A DNA stretch of 64,000 nucleotides from Actinospineispora spinosispora DSM 44797 (GCF_000429025.1 NZ_AUBB01000017.1:269157-333156), one strand, 5' to 3'; counted from the first letter of the stretch, positions 32,801 to 49,339 are shown. Notes: generated by a model from the sequence alone, not told the origin. Translations and numbers: made by a program.

Positions 32801-35800
32801 GGGCGCGCCGAACCCGACGAGCAGCCCGGCCCCGTTCTGGTCTTCTCCGGCCAGGGTTCCCAGTGGGCGGGCATGGGACGTCGGCTGATGGCCGACGAAC
32901 CGGTGTTCCGCGCGGTGATCGACGACTGTGACGAGCTGCTGCGTCCGCTGTCCGGATGGTCGTTGGTCGACGAGCTGTGCGAGGACCCCGACGACAGCAG
33001 GCTCGCGCGCACCGACGTGGCACAACCGGCGCTGTTCGCCGTGCAGGTCGCGCTGACCCGGCTGTGGCGTCACTGGGGCGTGGAGCCGGCCGCGGTGATC
33101 GGCCACAGCGTCGGCGAGGTCGCGGCCGCGCACGTCGCGGGTGTGCTGCCGCTCGACGAGGCGATCCGGGTCGTCTGGCACCGGGGCAGGCTGATGCGCG
33201 AGGCAGCAGGCGCCGGCCGGATGGCGCAGGTCGAGCTGCCGGTCGGTCGCCTCGCCTCCCAGCTGGGCGAATGGGCTGATCGGGTCGCGGTGGCGGCGGT
33301 CAACGACCCCGATTCCACCGTCCTGTCCGGTGACGCCGAGGCGGTCGCCCAGGTGCTCGCGCGGCTGGGCAGAGCCGGCGTGGCCTCCCGTGAGCTGAGG
33401 GTCGAGTACGCCTTTCACAGCCCGGCCATGGAACCGGCGCGAGCGGCGCTGACCGGTGCACTCGGCGAGGTCGCATGTGGGCCGGGCACGGTGCCGATCG
33501 CCAGCACCGTGACCGGAACCTGGCGGGACGGCAGCGACTTCGGCGCCGGACACTGGGCAGCCACGGTCCGCGACACCGTGCGATTCGCCGACGCGGTGGG
33601 CGCGGCGATCGCGGCGGGCCACCGGAGTTTCGTGGAGATCGGGCCGCACCCAGTACTGCTGGAGAACGTCCGCCGATGCCTCGCCTCGGCGGCCGTGCGG
33701 GGACGTGTGGTCGGCTCGTTGCAACGCGACCGGGACGACCGGGACGCGATGCTGCGCGCAGCGGGTGCGCTGCACGTGCAAGGCCTCACGCTCGACCTCG
33801 ACCGCGTGGGTGGTTCCGCCGAGGGCACGGTCGTGCCGTTACCCGCGCCGGTCTGGCGGCGCGAACGGTACTGGCTCGCGGCGGACCGGCATGCGGTGGT
33901 CGACGGCCACCCGCTGCTGGGCCCCGGTCTGACGTCGTCGATCGAGCCCGGAACCCGGTACTGGCAGCGGAAGCTCGACCCGGCGCGGCTGCCGTACCTG
34001 ACGGACCTGCGAGTCCACGGGGAACCTGTCGTGTCCGCCGCCGTGTTCGCCGAGCTGGCGGTCGCGGCCGCGACCGACGCCCAGGGGCCCGTGACACTGA
34101 CAGGCCTGCGTTTCGAGCGCATGTTGCCGCTCGACGGTGTTCCGCCGCTCGTCCAGGTCGTCCACACCCTCGGGGACGGGGCGTTGTCGATGTCGAGCAG
34201 CCCGGGTGACCCGGGCAGCGACTGGGTCCGGCACGCGGTCGCGACCGCCACCGTGCCGGCGGCCCGGCGCGAGCCGGCTGAGACACCGGACGACATCCGG
34301 CGGCGGTGCACCCGGGCGCGGTCCGGCACGGAGCACTATCGGCTGCTCGCCGACGCCGGGCTCGACATCACCGGCGACTCGGCCGCCGTGCGTGACCTGT
34401 GGTTCGGGCCGGACGAGGTGCTCGCGCGGATCGTGCTCCCCGAGTCGGCCGGACACGTGGCCGGCTACCACGTCCATCCCGCGCTGCTCGACGCCGCGCT
34501 CCAGAGCCTGATCGCACTGCGCGCCGAGCGGGCCGGCGTGCAGGTCGTGACCGGGATCGACCGGCTCACCACGTGGGCCCGGCTCGGTGGGTCCGTCTGG
34601 GTACACGCCCGCGCCGACGGTGACCTGCTGGTGTTCGACGACGCGGGTGTGGTCGTGGCCGAGGTCGGTGGTGTGCGGCTGCGGCCACTGGCGCCCCCGG
34701 GCGACCGCGATCCGCTGCACGACCGGATGTACACGCTGACCTGGCACCGCCACGAGCACCTCCCGGCCCCCGCGCCGGTGGACCCCGCTTCCTGGCTGGT
34801 GCTCACGGACCCGGACGGCCCCGGGCACGCGCTCGCGCGAGAGCTGCGCGACCACGGCCAGCTCAGCACCGTCGTGACCACGGCGGACATCGAGCCGAAC
34901 GAGCCGGACCCGCACCTGGCCGGTGATCCGCCCTCGGGCATCGTCGTTGCCTGGGACCAGCCGGTCGCCTCGGTCGAGGCGCTCGTCGCGGCGGTCGCGC
35001 GACGAGGCTGGCGGGATTCGCCTCGACTGTGGCTGGTGACCCGGAACTCCAGAATCGTCGGCTCGGACAGCCACCAGACGCCGCCCCGGCAGGCCGCGCT
35101 CTGGGGCCGGGGCGCAACGATCGCGCTGGAGCACCACGACCTGTACTGCACACGGATCGATCTGGCGTCCGAGCCGGATGCCGAGGACGTCAGGCGGCTG
35201 GCGAACGAGCTGCTCACCGACGCGGCGGACCGTGAACCAGAGGTGGCGCTGCGCCGGGACGGCCGATATCTCGCGCGGCTCGAACGGTTCCCCGCCGGGC
35301 AGCTCCGGGATGTCTCGCTGTCCCGGGACGGAGCCCACCTCGTCGTGACCGACGACCGGGAGCTCGCCGGAGTACTCGCAGAGTGGCTGGTCGGACTGGG
35401 CGTCCGGGAGGTGGTGGTCGCGGACCGGTCGGGCACGGTCGGTCACCTCACGGTGGCGGGCGCCCAGGTCTCGACCGTGCACTGTGATGTCTCCGACGAG
35501 GGCCGGCTCACCGAGCTGCCGGGTCACCTGCGCGGCGTGGTGTACGCCCAGAGCGGCAGTGCCGGCGCGTGGAACCTGCATCGGCACAGTCCCGGCCTGG
35601 AGCTCTTCATGCTGTTCTCGTCGGTCGCCTCGCTGCTCGGCTACCCGGGCGGCGCCGCCGACGCGGCCGTCCTCGACGCGATCGCGGCCTCCCGCCGCGC
35701 TCAGGGCCGGACCGCACTGAGTATCAACGTCGTCCCCGCCGGCACCCCGGCACTGGGCGTCGGCGGTGTGCCGATGGCCGACGTGACCGGGGCGATGACG

Positions 35801-36335
35801 CGCGCGCTGGGTACCGGCCTCGGCCAGCTGGCGGTCATGACGTTCGATCCCCGGCAGTGGGCGGAGTCGTTCCCCGGCGCCGCCGGGTCACCGCTGCTGG
35901 CCGTGACCTCGGCCCGGGCCGGAACGACGCCGCTCGGCGACCGGATCGCCTCGGCGACCCCGGGGGAGCGGCTCGACCTGGTCGAGGCGCACCTGATCGA
36001 ACAGCTCGCCCTGACCGTGGGCCGGCGGCGGGACAGCCTGGACCGGTCGACGACGTTCCGCAACCTGGGGCTCGAATCGTTGATGGCGGTGGAGCTGCGC
36101 AACCGGCTGGAAGCCACGCTCGGTGTCGAGCTGTCGGTGGCGGCCCTGTTCAGCCACGCCACGATCGCGGCGCTCGCCGGGCACGTCCTCGGCGAGCTGG
36201 GACAACCGGCCCCGGCCGTCGAGGAGGAACCGGAGGACTGGGCGGACCTGGAACACGACATCGCGGAGATGTCCGACGCGGAGGCCGAAGCCGTGTTGCT
36301 GGCGAGCCTCGCCCTGGTCGAGGAAGGACTCCGAG

Positions 36336-36343
<8 letters not shown>
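29822..36343 (+). CDS. Type I PKS: ACP-KS-AT-AT-(DH)-(KR)-ACP
   Basis: A 2173-residue synthase. Domains: N-terminal carrier (GLDSV, Ser41); KS about 95-500 with Cys251 (TACSSS), EAHGTGT and NIGH; AT1 about 590-890 (GQGSQ, GMSMGE, YASH); a second KS-AT-type linker; AT2 about 1000-1290 (GHSVGE, YAFH); DH about 1355-1620; KR about 1630-1970; C-terminal carrier (GLESL, Ser about 2085). The DH motif HxxxGxxxxP reads LRVHGEPVVS, so the catalytic His is Leu and the Pro is Ser. The KR lacks GGxGxxG, its Tyr is Asp (GGAADAA) and the Lys region is deleted. Both reducing domains should be inactive. The ATs differ in specificity motif (methylmalonyl-like, then malonyl-like). The GTG at 29822 is preceded by GGAGGTGA. 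Its stop overlaps the next gene by 8 bp. Confidence 0.85.
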
Positions 36344-41656
<5,313 letters not shown>

Positions 41657-41660
<4 letters not shown>

Positions 41661-44600
41661 GTGGTGCGTCCCCCGACGTCGAGGCCCGCTACCGGTCGCG
41701 GCTGGTCAGCGCGGCGTCCGCGCTGCGCGAGCTGCAAGGCCAGGTCGACCGCCTGCGCCGGGAGAAGACCGAACCCATCGCGGTCGTCGGCATGGGGTGC
41801 CGGTTCCCCGGCGGCGGCGACGACCCGGAGTCGTACTGGTCCATGCTGCTCGACGGAACCGACGCGGTGTCCGAGCGCTACCCGGACGCGCCGGTCACCG
41901 AGGCGCGGTGGGGCGCCTTCCTGGAGGGCACGGACACCTTCGACGCCGCGTTCTTCGGCATCTCACCGCGCGAGGCCGCCCGGCTCGACCCGCAGCAGCG
42001 GCTGCTGCTGGAGGTGTCCTGGGAAGCGCTCGACGACGCCGGGGTGGTGCCGTCGAGGCTCGCCGGCACCGACACCGGAGTGTTCGTCGGGATCAGCGGC
42101 AACGACTACCTGCTGCTGGGGTCGAACGAACGGGACGGCTACATCGGCACCGGGACCGCGCACTGCTTCGCACCCGGACGCCTGTCCTACCTGCTCGGCG
42201 TGCACGGACCGAGCCTCGCGGTGGACACCGCCTGCTCGTCCTCGCTGGTCGCGGTGCACCTGGCGATGCAGAGCCTGCGCAGCGGGGAGAGCGCGCTCGC
42301 GGTGGCCGGTGGGGTCAACCTGATCCTGGACCAGGCCGGGACACAGATCGTGGCCGACCTCAAGGCCTTGTCGCCCGACGGCCGGTGCCGCACGTTCGAT
42401 GCGCGCGCCAACGGGTTCGTGCGGGGCGAAGGGTGCGGGGTGGTCGTGCTGAAACGGCTGTCCGACGCCGAGGCGGACGGCGACCGGGTGCTCGCGGTGC
42501 TGCGCGGTTCGGCTGTCAACTCGGACGGTCGCTCGGCGGGACTCACCGCGCCGAACCTCGTCGCCCAGCGGGCCATGCTCGTCGGCGCACTGGAGTCATC
42601 GGGTCTGCCCGCCGAGCGGATCGGCTACATCGAGACACACGGAACCGGGACCGCGCTCGGCGATCCGATCGAGTACGAGGCACTGACAGAGGTGTTCGGG
42701 ACGCCCCGGGCGGACGGCACGCCGTGCGTGCTCGGCGCGGTCAAGAGCAACATCGGCCATCTCGAGGCGGCCGCCGGGATCGCCGGGCTGATCAAAGCGG
42801 TACTGGCACTGCGGCACGGGCGGATTCCGGGCAACCTGCACTTCCGCACGCTCAACCCGAGGATCTCGCTGGACGGCACGCCGTTCGTGATCCCCACCGT
42901 GGCACGCGACTGGCCGGCGACCGACACACCGCGCGCCGCCGGGATCAGCTCGTTCGGCATGAGCGGCACCAACGCGCACCTCGTGCTGACCGAGGCCGCG
43001 CCGCAACCCGAGTCGCCCACGAGCGCCGGGCCGGTTCTGGTGCCGTTGTCGGCCCGTGACCCGCACGCGCTGACCGAACTCGCCGTCAGGTATGCGGACC
43101 TGCTGGATCGCGACGAGCACGCCCTGGCGGACCTCGCGTACACGGCCGGTGTCCGGCGCGGCCATCACAGCAGGCGCACGGCGGTGGTCGGGGAGTCGGC
43201 CACCGAGGTCGCCGAAGGACTGCGGGTGTTCGCCCGACGTCCGGTGGAACCGACCCCGGCGCCGGACGTACCGACGGTCGGGTTCGTGTTCTCCGGGCAG
43301 GGCAGCCAGTGGATCGGTATGGGCCGGGAGTTGCTGGCGACCGAGCCGGTCTTCGCCGAGGCCGTGTCCCGGTGCGACGTGCTGATCGCGAAGTACGGCT
43401 CGTTCTCCCTGCTGGAGGAGCTGACCGAGGGCTCGGCTCTGCACCGGACGCGGATCGCCCAGCCCGCCATCTTCGCCGTCCAGGTCGCGCTCGCCGCGTG
43501 GCTCGCCCATCAGGGCATCCGGCCGGACGCGGTGATCGGCCACAGCGTCGGTGAGATCGCCGCCGCGCACGTCGCCGGGGCGCTGAGCCTGGAGGAAGCC
43601 ACCCGCCTGGTCGTCACCCGGGGACGGATCATGGCCCGCGCCGAGGGTTCCGGCGCGATGGCGGCAGCCGCGGCGAGCCCGGAGGTGGCGACGGAGGCGC
43701 TGTCCGGCACCGGCGTGGTGATCGCCGCGGTCAACGACGCCCGGTCCGTCGTCCTGTCCGGGCCGGCCGAGCAGCTGGCCGAGGTGACGCGGAGGCTGAC
43801 CGCCGGCGGCGTGCGCTGCCGGCCGCTGCAGGTGGACTACGCGTTCCACTCGCCGGCGATGGCGCCGCTGGCCGAGGAACTCGCGCGAGACCTCGGACCG
43901 GTCGAGACGGGCAGGACCGGCTGTTCCTTCTACAGCACCGTTCTCGGCGAACGAGTCGACGGCACGCACCTGACCACCCGGTACTGGGCGCGCAACGTCG
44001 CCGATCCGGTGCGGTTCGCCGACGCGCTGAGCGCCGCGGCCGCCGACGGCCACCAGGTCTTCCTCGAACTGGCACCGCACGCGGTCCTGTCCGCGAACAT
44101 CCGGGAGAGCGGTGTGACGTCGGTGCCGACGTTGCGCCGGGAGCGTCCGGAGAGACGCGCGCTGCTCGAGGCACTCGGCGCTCTCTACACGGCCGGATAC
44201 CCGGTCGACTTCGCTCGGCTGTACCCGGCGGGCGGCACCGTCCGCTCATTGCCGAACTACCCGTGGCGCCGGGTCCGCCACTGGCTCGACGAGCCGGGAC
44301 GGCGGTCACCCTCGGCGGCCACCCCGGACCCGGTACTGGGCACCAGGCTCGACGTCGCCGGCACCCTGGCCGTCTTCGAGAACGAATGGGCTCCGGGCCG
44401 CACCCCACCGGCGATACCGGACCTGGTGCACGCCGGAGCGGTCCGGGTGCTGGGTACCCAGCGGATCGCGGTGACGGAACTGTCGGTCGAGCGGATGCTC
44501 ACCGCGCCGTGCCGAGCGCAGCTCGTCCTGCGCGCCGACGACGAGACCGTCACGGCGACGGTCTACAGCAGGACCGGGGACGGACCGTGGACGGCGCATG

Positions 44601-44938
44601 CGCGCGGGCGGGTCGATGCCGCCGGGTCCGCCCCATGGCCGGACGAGGTACGTGCGCTGCCCGCCACCGAACGGGAGACCGTGGTGGGGGACGCGGTGCG
44701 TACCGACGTGTGTGCCGTGCTGCAGCTGCCCCCGGACTTCCAGCTGCCCCTCGACGAGCCGCTGACCGAGCTGGGCATGGACTCGCTCATGGCCGTGCAG
44801 GTGCGACACGAGCTCGCCGCGCGGACCGGCTGGGAGCTGCCGTCCACCCTGGTCTTCGACCATCCGACCCCCCGGGCCGTCACCGGGTACTTGTTGCGGC
44901 TTCTCGCCGGGGAACCCTTGGAGGAAATGGCTTCATGA
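41657..44938 (+). CDS. Type I PKS: KS-AT-(DH remnant)-ACP
   Basis: A 1093-residue synthase. A docking helix (SAASALRELQGQVDRLRREK) precedes the KS (Cys193, ETHGTGT, NIGH), AT (GHSVGE with Ser630; YAFH, malonyl-like), about 130 residues resembling the shell of a DH N-terminal half (VLGTRLDVAGTL to RGRVDAAGS) without an HxxxGxxxxP motif, and a carrier (GMDSLM, Ser1043). No thioesterase or reductase release domain follows, so the last carrier ends the line. A beta-keto product and off-loading by another protein or by cyclisation are the simplest reading. It overlaps both neighbours by four bases. Confidence 0.87.
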
Positions 44939-45594
44939 AGGTCTACGGAACCGCCACCAGCGCGGCCACCCATCCGGTGCTGATGGTGCTCGCGGAGAAG
45001 GAGCACGAGGCGGAGCTGGTCCACGTCAGCATCCTGAAGGGCGAGGACAAGCTGCCCGAGCATCGACGGCTCCAGCCGTTCGGCGAGGTCCCGGTGCTGG
45101 AGGACGACGGTTTCCTGCTGTACGAGTCCCGGGCGATCATGCGCTACCTCGACCGGCGGCTGCCCGGCATCCAGCTGAGCCCCGCCGATCCCCAGGCCTG
45201 GGCGTTGATGGAGCAGTGGATCAGCATCGAGCAGTGCTACGTCAGCTCGCCGGTCTGGGAGATGGTCCGCTCCGGCCCGGTGTACGACATCATCCGGCGC
45301 AGTGTCGGCATGGAGCTGCCCCCGCCGCCCGACGCCGCCGGGGTCGCGGCCGCCCGTTCCACGCTCGCCACGGCGTTCGACGTCGCCGACACGACACTCG
45401 GCGGGCAGCAGTACCTGGCCGGGGACACCTTCTCCCTCGCGGAGGTGTCCTGGCTGCCGTACCTGCAGTACCTGGTCGCGTCGAACGGCGGTGACCTGAT
45501 CACCGAGCGCCCCAACCTCGCCAGGTGGTGGGCGGCGATCAGCACCCGCCCGAGCTGGGCCCGCGTCGGCCACGTACTGGAGGAAGCTGAGTGA
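44935..45594 (+). CDS. Glutathione-S-transferase-like protein
   Basis: A 219-residue protein with the GST fold: a thioredoxin-like N-terminal domain (MKVYGTATSAATHPVLMVLAE; FGEVPVLEDDGFLLYESRAI with the cis-Pro and Glu-Ser of the G-site, about 44-63) and a helical C-terminal domain (GDTFSLAEVSWLPYL near 162). Actinomycetes use mycothiol rather than glutathione, so it may act on another thiol or as an isomerase of an unsaturated chain, as maleylacetoacetate isomerases do. It overlaps the third synthase (ATGA) and the P450 gene (GTGA), a firm operon position. Confidence 0.83.
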   Translation: MKVYGTATSAATHPVLMVLAEKEHEAELVHVSILKGEDKLPEHRRLQPFGEVPVLEDDGFLLYESRAIMRYLDRRLPGIQLSPADPQAWALMEQWISIEQCYVSSPVWEMVRSGPVYDIIRRSVGMELPPPPDAAGVAAARSTLATAFDVADTTLGGQQYLAGDTFSLAEVSWLPYLQYLVASNGGDLITERPNLARWWAAISTRPSWARVGHVLEEAE

Positions 45595-46784
45595 ACCGGT
45601 TCGACCTGTGGGCCGAACAGATGAGTGTCGACCCGCTGCCGACGCTCGCCAGAATGCGCGCCGAAGCACCCTTGGTGCGCCTGCACAACCCGAACCAGGA
45701 CGCGCCGGAATGGCACGTGACCCGGTACGCCGACGTCGTGGCGCTGCTGCGTGACCCTCGGTTCAGCAAGGACAAGCGCAAGCTGTCCGACGAGGCCAGG
45801 GGCCGGTACTTCAGGGTCACGGAGTTCGATGGTCTCGACAAGCACATGCTCTTCGCCGACCCACCCGAGCACACGAGGTTGCGCTCGCTCGTGGCGAAGG
45901 CCTTCACCCCGCGCAGGATCGCGGACCTGCGGCCCTCGGTCGAGAAGGCGACCGAGCGGCTGCTCGACGAGGTCGCCGAGCACACGGAGGTCGACCTGCT
46001 CGACGCGTTGGCCTTCCGGCTGCCGATCACGGTGCTCGCCGAGCTGATCGGGATCCCGGTGACCGACCAGGATCGGTTCCGGGAATGGACCGGCATCCTC
46101 GTCGCGCCCGCCGACTTCGACCAGCTGCGCCGGATGGTGATCGAGCTGGAGGAGTATCTGGGGCAGTTCCTGGCGATGCGCAGGCGTCACCCGGGTGACG
46201 ACCTCACCAGCGCGCTGCTCGCCGCCGAGCAGGATGGTGACCGGCTGTCCCCGGTCGAGCTGATGAGCATGACGTTCCTGCTGGTGGCGGCCGGGTTCGA
46301 GACGACGGGCAACGTCATCGGCAACGGGGTGTGGGCTCTGTTGCGTCATCCCGAGCAGCTGCGGCGGCTGCGCGGCGAGCCGGAGCTGATCGGGTCCGCG
46401 ATCGAGGAGATCCTCCGGTGGTGCCCCTCGGTGAAGAACACCACCGGCGTCTTCCCGCTCACCGACGTCGAGTTCCTCGACACGGTGATCCCCGCCGAGG
46501 AGATGGTGATCGGCTCGATCCTGTCCGCACACCACGATCCCGAGGCGTTCGACCGGCCGGAGCTCTTCGACATCGCGCGGACGCCGAACAAGCACCTGGC
46601 GTTCGGGCTGGGCACGCACTTCTGCCTGGGGTCCTCGCTGGCCCGCGTGGAGGCGTCGGTGGCGGTCGGCGCGGTGGTGCGACGGTTCCCGGCACTGCGC
46701 TGCGCCGCCGACCCCGACGCGCTCGCCTGGAAGGACGGCGTGTTCATCCGAGGTCTCGAACGACTTCCCGTGGAGGTGCGATGA
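45591..46784 (+). CDS. Cytochrome P450
   Basis: A 397-residue bacterial P450. The heme thiolate is in FGLGTHFCLGSSLAR near residue 343; the I-helix oxygen-activation motif is AGFETTG near 233; EEILRW near 269 provides the ExxR pair. No ferredoxin or reductase gene adjoins it, so redox partners must come from elsewhere. It probably hydroxylates or otherwise oxidises the polyketide. It is coupled to both neighbours by four-base overlaps. Confidence 0.92.
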   Translation: MNRFDLWAEQMSVDPLPTLARMRAEAPLVRLHNPNQDAPEWHVTRYADVVALLRDPRFSKDKRKLSDEARGRYFRVTEFDGLDKHMLFADPPEHTRLRSLVAKAFTPRRIADLRPSVEKATERLLDEVAEHTEVDLLDALAFRLPITVLAELIGIPVTDQDRFREWTGILVAPADFDQLRRMVIELEEYLGQFLAMRRRHPGDDLTSALLAAEQDGDRLSPVELMSMTFLLVAAGFETTGNVIGNGVWALLRHPEQLRRLRGEPELIGSAIEEILRWCPSVKNTTGVFPLTDVEFLDTVIPAEEMVIGSILSAHHDPEAFDRPELFDIARTPNKHLAFGLGTHFCLGSSLARVEASVAVGAVVRRFPALRCAADPDALAWKDGVFIRGLERLPVEVR

Positions 46785-47404
46785 CACTCGAGGTGCGTCA
46801 GGCGAGCCTGGCCGACCTGGACGACATCATGTCGGTCGAGGCCGACTGGGAGGAGTCGCAGCGGGCGAGCCGGGAGCAGATGGCGACCCGGTTGGAGAAG
46901 TTCGCGGCCGGGTTCTGGCTGTACGAGCAGGACGGCGAGGTCGTCGGCACGCTGATGAGCTTCCCGCTGCGGTACGCCCCCGAGGAGGTCTCCCAGCTCA
47001 GCAGCTGGGACCGGGTGACCAATGAGGGCGACTATCCGGACATCGACCTGGCTTCGGCCAACGGGCTGTACCTGGCGTCCGGTTCGATCAAGAAACGGGC
47101 GCGGGGCAGCACCGTGTACGTGGCGATGATGGAGACCCCGGTCGATGCGGCCAGGGACATGGGCTTGAGGTACGTGCTGGCCGGCGCGAAGATCCCCGGT
47201 TACGACGCCTACTGCCGCCGCTTCGGCGACGTCGACGCCGCGGACTACGCGTTCCGCCGTCTCGGCGGTGCCCTGGTCGACCCGTTGCTGGAGATGTACC
47301 GAGGTCATGACTACCACGTCCCCGACCGCGCGCACATCGTGAAGGACTACTATCCCGATCCGCCGAGCCGCGATTACGGAGCCCTGGTGGTCCGAACGCT
47401 CTAG
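46781..47404 (+). CDS. GNAT-family acetyltransferase-like protein
   Basis: A 207-residue GCN5-related fold: RQASLADLDDIMSVE at the start, WLYEQDGEVVGTLMSFP (beta3-beta4, about 47-63) and a central VYVAMMETPVDAARDMGLRYVL acyl-CoA-binding stretch near 107, with the glycine-rich loop weakly conserved. It could acetylate the product, load a starter, or help off-load the chain; related folds in other PKS systems decarboxylate and transfer malonyl groups. It is the last gene of the six-gene unit, with the start overlapping the P450 stop. Confidence 0.72.
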   Translation: MTLEVRQASLADLDDIMSVEADWEESQRASREQMATRLEKFAAGFWLYEQDGEVVGTLMSFPLRYAPEEVSQLSSWDRVTNEGDYPDIDLASANGLYLASGSIKKRARGSTVYVAMMETPVDAARDMGLRYVLAGAKIPGYDAYCRRFGDVDAADYAFRRLGGALVDPLLEMYRGHDYHVPDRAHIVKDYYPDPPSRDYGALVVRTL

Positions 47405-47515
47405 CCGGACACAGCGTATTCGCCGTATCGGCTTCCGGTATATTGATGTAGTTATGATTCGCGGGACGTTGCCCGTGATACGTGTCAATTCAATGTGAAG
47501 AAAGTGGGCTACCCG

Positions 47516-47977
47516 ATGGCGCAAAAGGTCTTCGTCGAGATGGTGGATGATCTTGATGGCTCCACCGGCGAAGATGTCGCTACGATAGCTTTCTCGCTCG
47601 ACGGTGCCAGTTACGAAATTGATCTGAACAGCAAGAACGCCGAAAACCTCCGGTCGAGCCTCGACGAGTTCATCGGCGCCGCACGGCGCCAGCGAGGTAC
47701 TCGTGGTGGCGCCCGCACGCGGCCGACCGCGGTGTCCGATTCGGCGAGTAGGGAACGTTCGCAGGAAATCCGGGAATGGGCGCGTAAGGCCGGCCACGAG
47801 GTTTCCGAGCGGGGTCGTATCCCGTCCGCCGTCGCGGAGGCATATGAGGCGGCGCATCGCCCGTCGACAGCCTCGAACTCGGAGCCCTCAGCGGCTGCGA
47901 AGGAGGATTCGGCCGCCGCGAATTCGGCGCCCGCCACGCGCGCTCCGGAGCCGAAGCTGCCGTCGTTCTCTGGCTGA
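47516..47977 (+). CDS. lsr2: Lsr2-like nucleoid-associated silencer
   Basis: A 153-residue Lsr2. The N-terminal dimerisation domain begins AQKVFVEMVDDLDGS and includes IAFSLDGASYEIDLN. The C-terminal DNA-binding domain reads IREWARKAGHEVSERGRIPSAVAEAYEAAH, with RGR as the AT-hook-like minor-groove motif. The extra Ala/Ser/Pro tail is longer than in Mycobacterium. Lsr2 silences AT-rich and foreign DNA, including biosynthetic clusters. The ATG at 47516 matches the family start. Its own promoter region (47405-47515) is AT-rich, containing TATATTGATGTAG and TATGAT. Confidence 0.92.
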   Translation: MAQKVFVEMVDDLDGSTGEDVATIAFSLDGASYEIDLNSKNAENLRSSLDEFIGAARRQRGTRGGARTRPTAVSDSASRERSQEIREWARKAGHEVSERGRIPSAVAEAYEAAHRPSTASNSEPSAAAKEDSAAANSAPATRAPEPKLPSFSG

Positions 47978-48094
47978 CGGCGGCGGAGGGCCGCATCGTC
48001 GGAGGCCCCCGGGTTCGTCGGCGTATCGGGAACAGCGAAGATATGCCGACGAACCGCGCTGTGCGCACCACGTTGTGAAGGGGGCCCTCTGATC

Positions 48095-48925
48095 GTGCTC
48101 CCTGGCTTGGTGTTCGCCCTGATCGGAATGCTGCTCAACAGCGTGGCCGGTCTGTTGCAGTCGGCCGCGTCGCAGAAGTCCACCAAACGCCAGCCGTTGA
48201 TCGTGCAGCCCGGTTATCTCGCCGGGCTGGTGATGGACGGCCTGGGCTGGGCCGCCACCGTCGTGGCGTTGAGGCACCTGCCGGTGTTCGCGGTTCAGGC
48301 CATTCTCGGCGGCTCGATCGCGGTCACCGTGCTGGCCACGAAGGTCCTGTACGGCGCGACGCTGCGCACGCTCGACCGTGTCGCGATCGGATGCTGTCTC
48401 GCCGGGCTGGTACTGGTCGCGGCGAGCGCGGGCAGCGAACGACCGACCGCCGCGACGACCACCGCGCTGTGGGTCCTGTTCGTCGCGTCGCTGCTCATGG
48501 CTGTGGCGGTGCTCGGACTCTGGAACGGTGGACGTGCCTGGCCGTTGGCTCTGATCGCGGGACTGGGCTTCGGCGGCACGTCGCTGGCCGTCCACGCGGT
48601 GCGGGTGCCGGACGTCGGATCGAACGGCGGCTTGATCGCCCTGCTCACCCAGCCCGCCGTGTACCTCGTGGTGTTCTTCTGGCTGGTCGGTCTGTCCAGT
48701 TTCACCCGGGCACTGCAGGTGGGCACCCTGGCGAGGGTGACGGCGGTGTTCCAGGTGACCGAGGTCGTGGTGCCGGGAATCGTGGGCATCGTGCTGCTCG
48801 GCGACCCGGTGCGATCCGGCTGGTGGGTGCCGATGGCGCTGGGCCTGATCCTGGCCGTAATCGGCGTGATGGTGCTCGCCCGGCTGCCGGTCAACCAGCC
48901 GAAGGAACCGTCCCGGGTGTGTTGA
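48095..48925 (+). CDS. DMT-type membrane transporter
   Basis: A 276-residue membrane protein with nine to ten hydrophobic helices in two repeated halves and short loops, resembling the DMT/EamA or NIPA-like group (GLGWAATVVALRHLPVFAVQA near residue 48; LARVTAVFQVTEVVVPGIVGIVLLGDP near 209). No substrate can be named. GAAGGGGG precedes the GTG start by nine bases. It might export a product of the adjoining cluster, but it is separated from it by lsr2. Confidence 0.75.
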   Translation: MLPGLVFALIGMLLNSVAGLLQSAASQKSTKRQPLIVQPGYLAGLVMDGLGWAATVVALRHLPVFAVQAILGGSIAVTVLATKVLYGATLRTLDRVAIGCCLAGLVLVAASAGSERPTAATTTALWVLFVASLLMAVAVLGLWNGGRAWPLALIAGLGFGGTSLAVHAVRVPDVGSNGGLIALLTQPAVYLVVFFWLVGLSSFTRALQVGTLARVTAVFQVTEVVVPGIVGIVLLGDPVRSGWWVPMALGLILAVIGVMVLARLPVNQPKEPSRVC

Positions 48926-48931
48926 GCCTGC

Positions 48932-49339
48932 TCAGCGAGCGGCCGGGGCAGGCGATGGCTTCTTCCACAGCACGGACAGCCGAGCCGACTGCGATCCGAT
49001 CAGGTCGAGCAGCAGGTCGGCGTCGAAGCCAGGCAGCTCGCGCAACCGGGTGATCAGTCCGCAGGCGGCGGGTTCGCTGAACCCGACCTCGTGCCAGCGG
49101 CCGTCCGACGTGCAGAGCAGGAATGACGCGTGTTCCTGCCAGCAGCCGTCCTGGCTCGTCCACGCCGCCACCTCGACCAGGTCCTGGCACACGCGCTCCA
49201 GGTGAGCGTTCGGTGAGGTGTCGGCCTTGGGCAGCAACCGGCGCAGCGAGTCGCACAGCGGTGACCGCGGCTTCGGGACGACACTCAACATCTCGATGGG
49301 CAGCGCCGTCCGCCGGCTTTCGCGCCGCGATGTGGCCAT
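48932..49339 (-). CDS. Hypothetical protein
   Basis: A 135-residue cytoplasmic protein I do not recognise. It has a basic start (MATSRRESRRTA), a middle with VCQDLVEVAAW and QEHASFLLCTSDGRWHEVGFSEP, and a C-terminal LRELPGFDADLLLDLIGSQ. The ATG at 49339 is preceded by GGGAGG at five bases; an upstream in-frame extension has no such site. It is convergent with the transporter gene, six bases apart, and downstream of the WYL regulator gene on the same strand. Confidence 0.65.
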   Translation of the reverse strand: MATSRRESRRTALPIEMLSVVPKPRSPLCDSLRRLLPKADTSPNAHLERVCQDLVEVAAWTSQDGCWQEHASFLLCTSDGRWHEVGFSEPAACGLITRLRELPGFDADLLLDLIGSQSARLSVLWKKPSPAPAAR

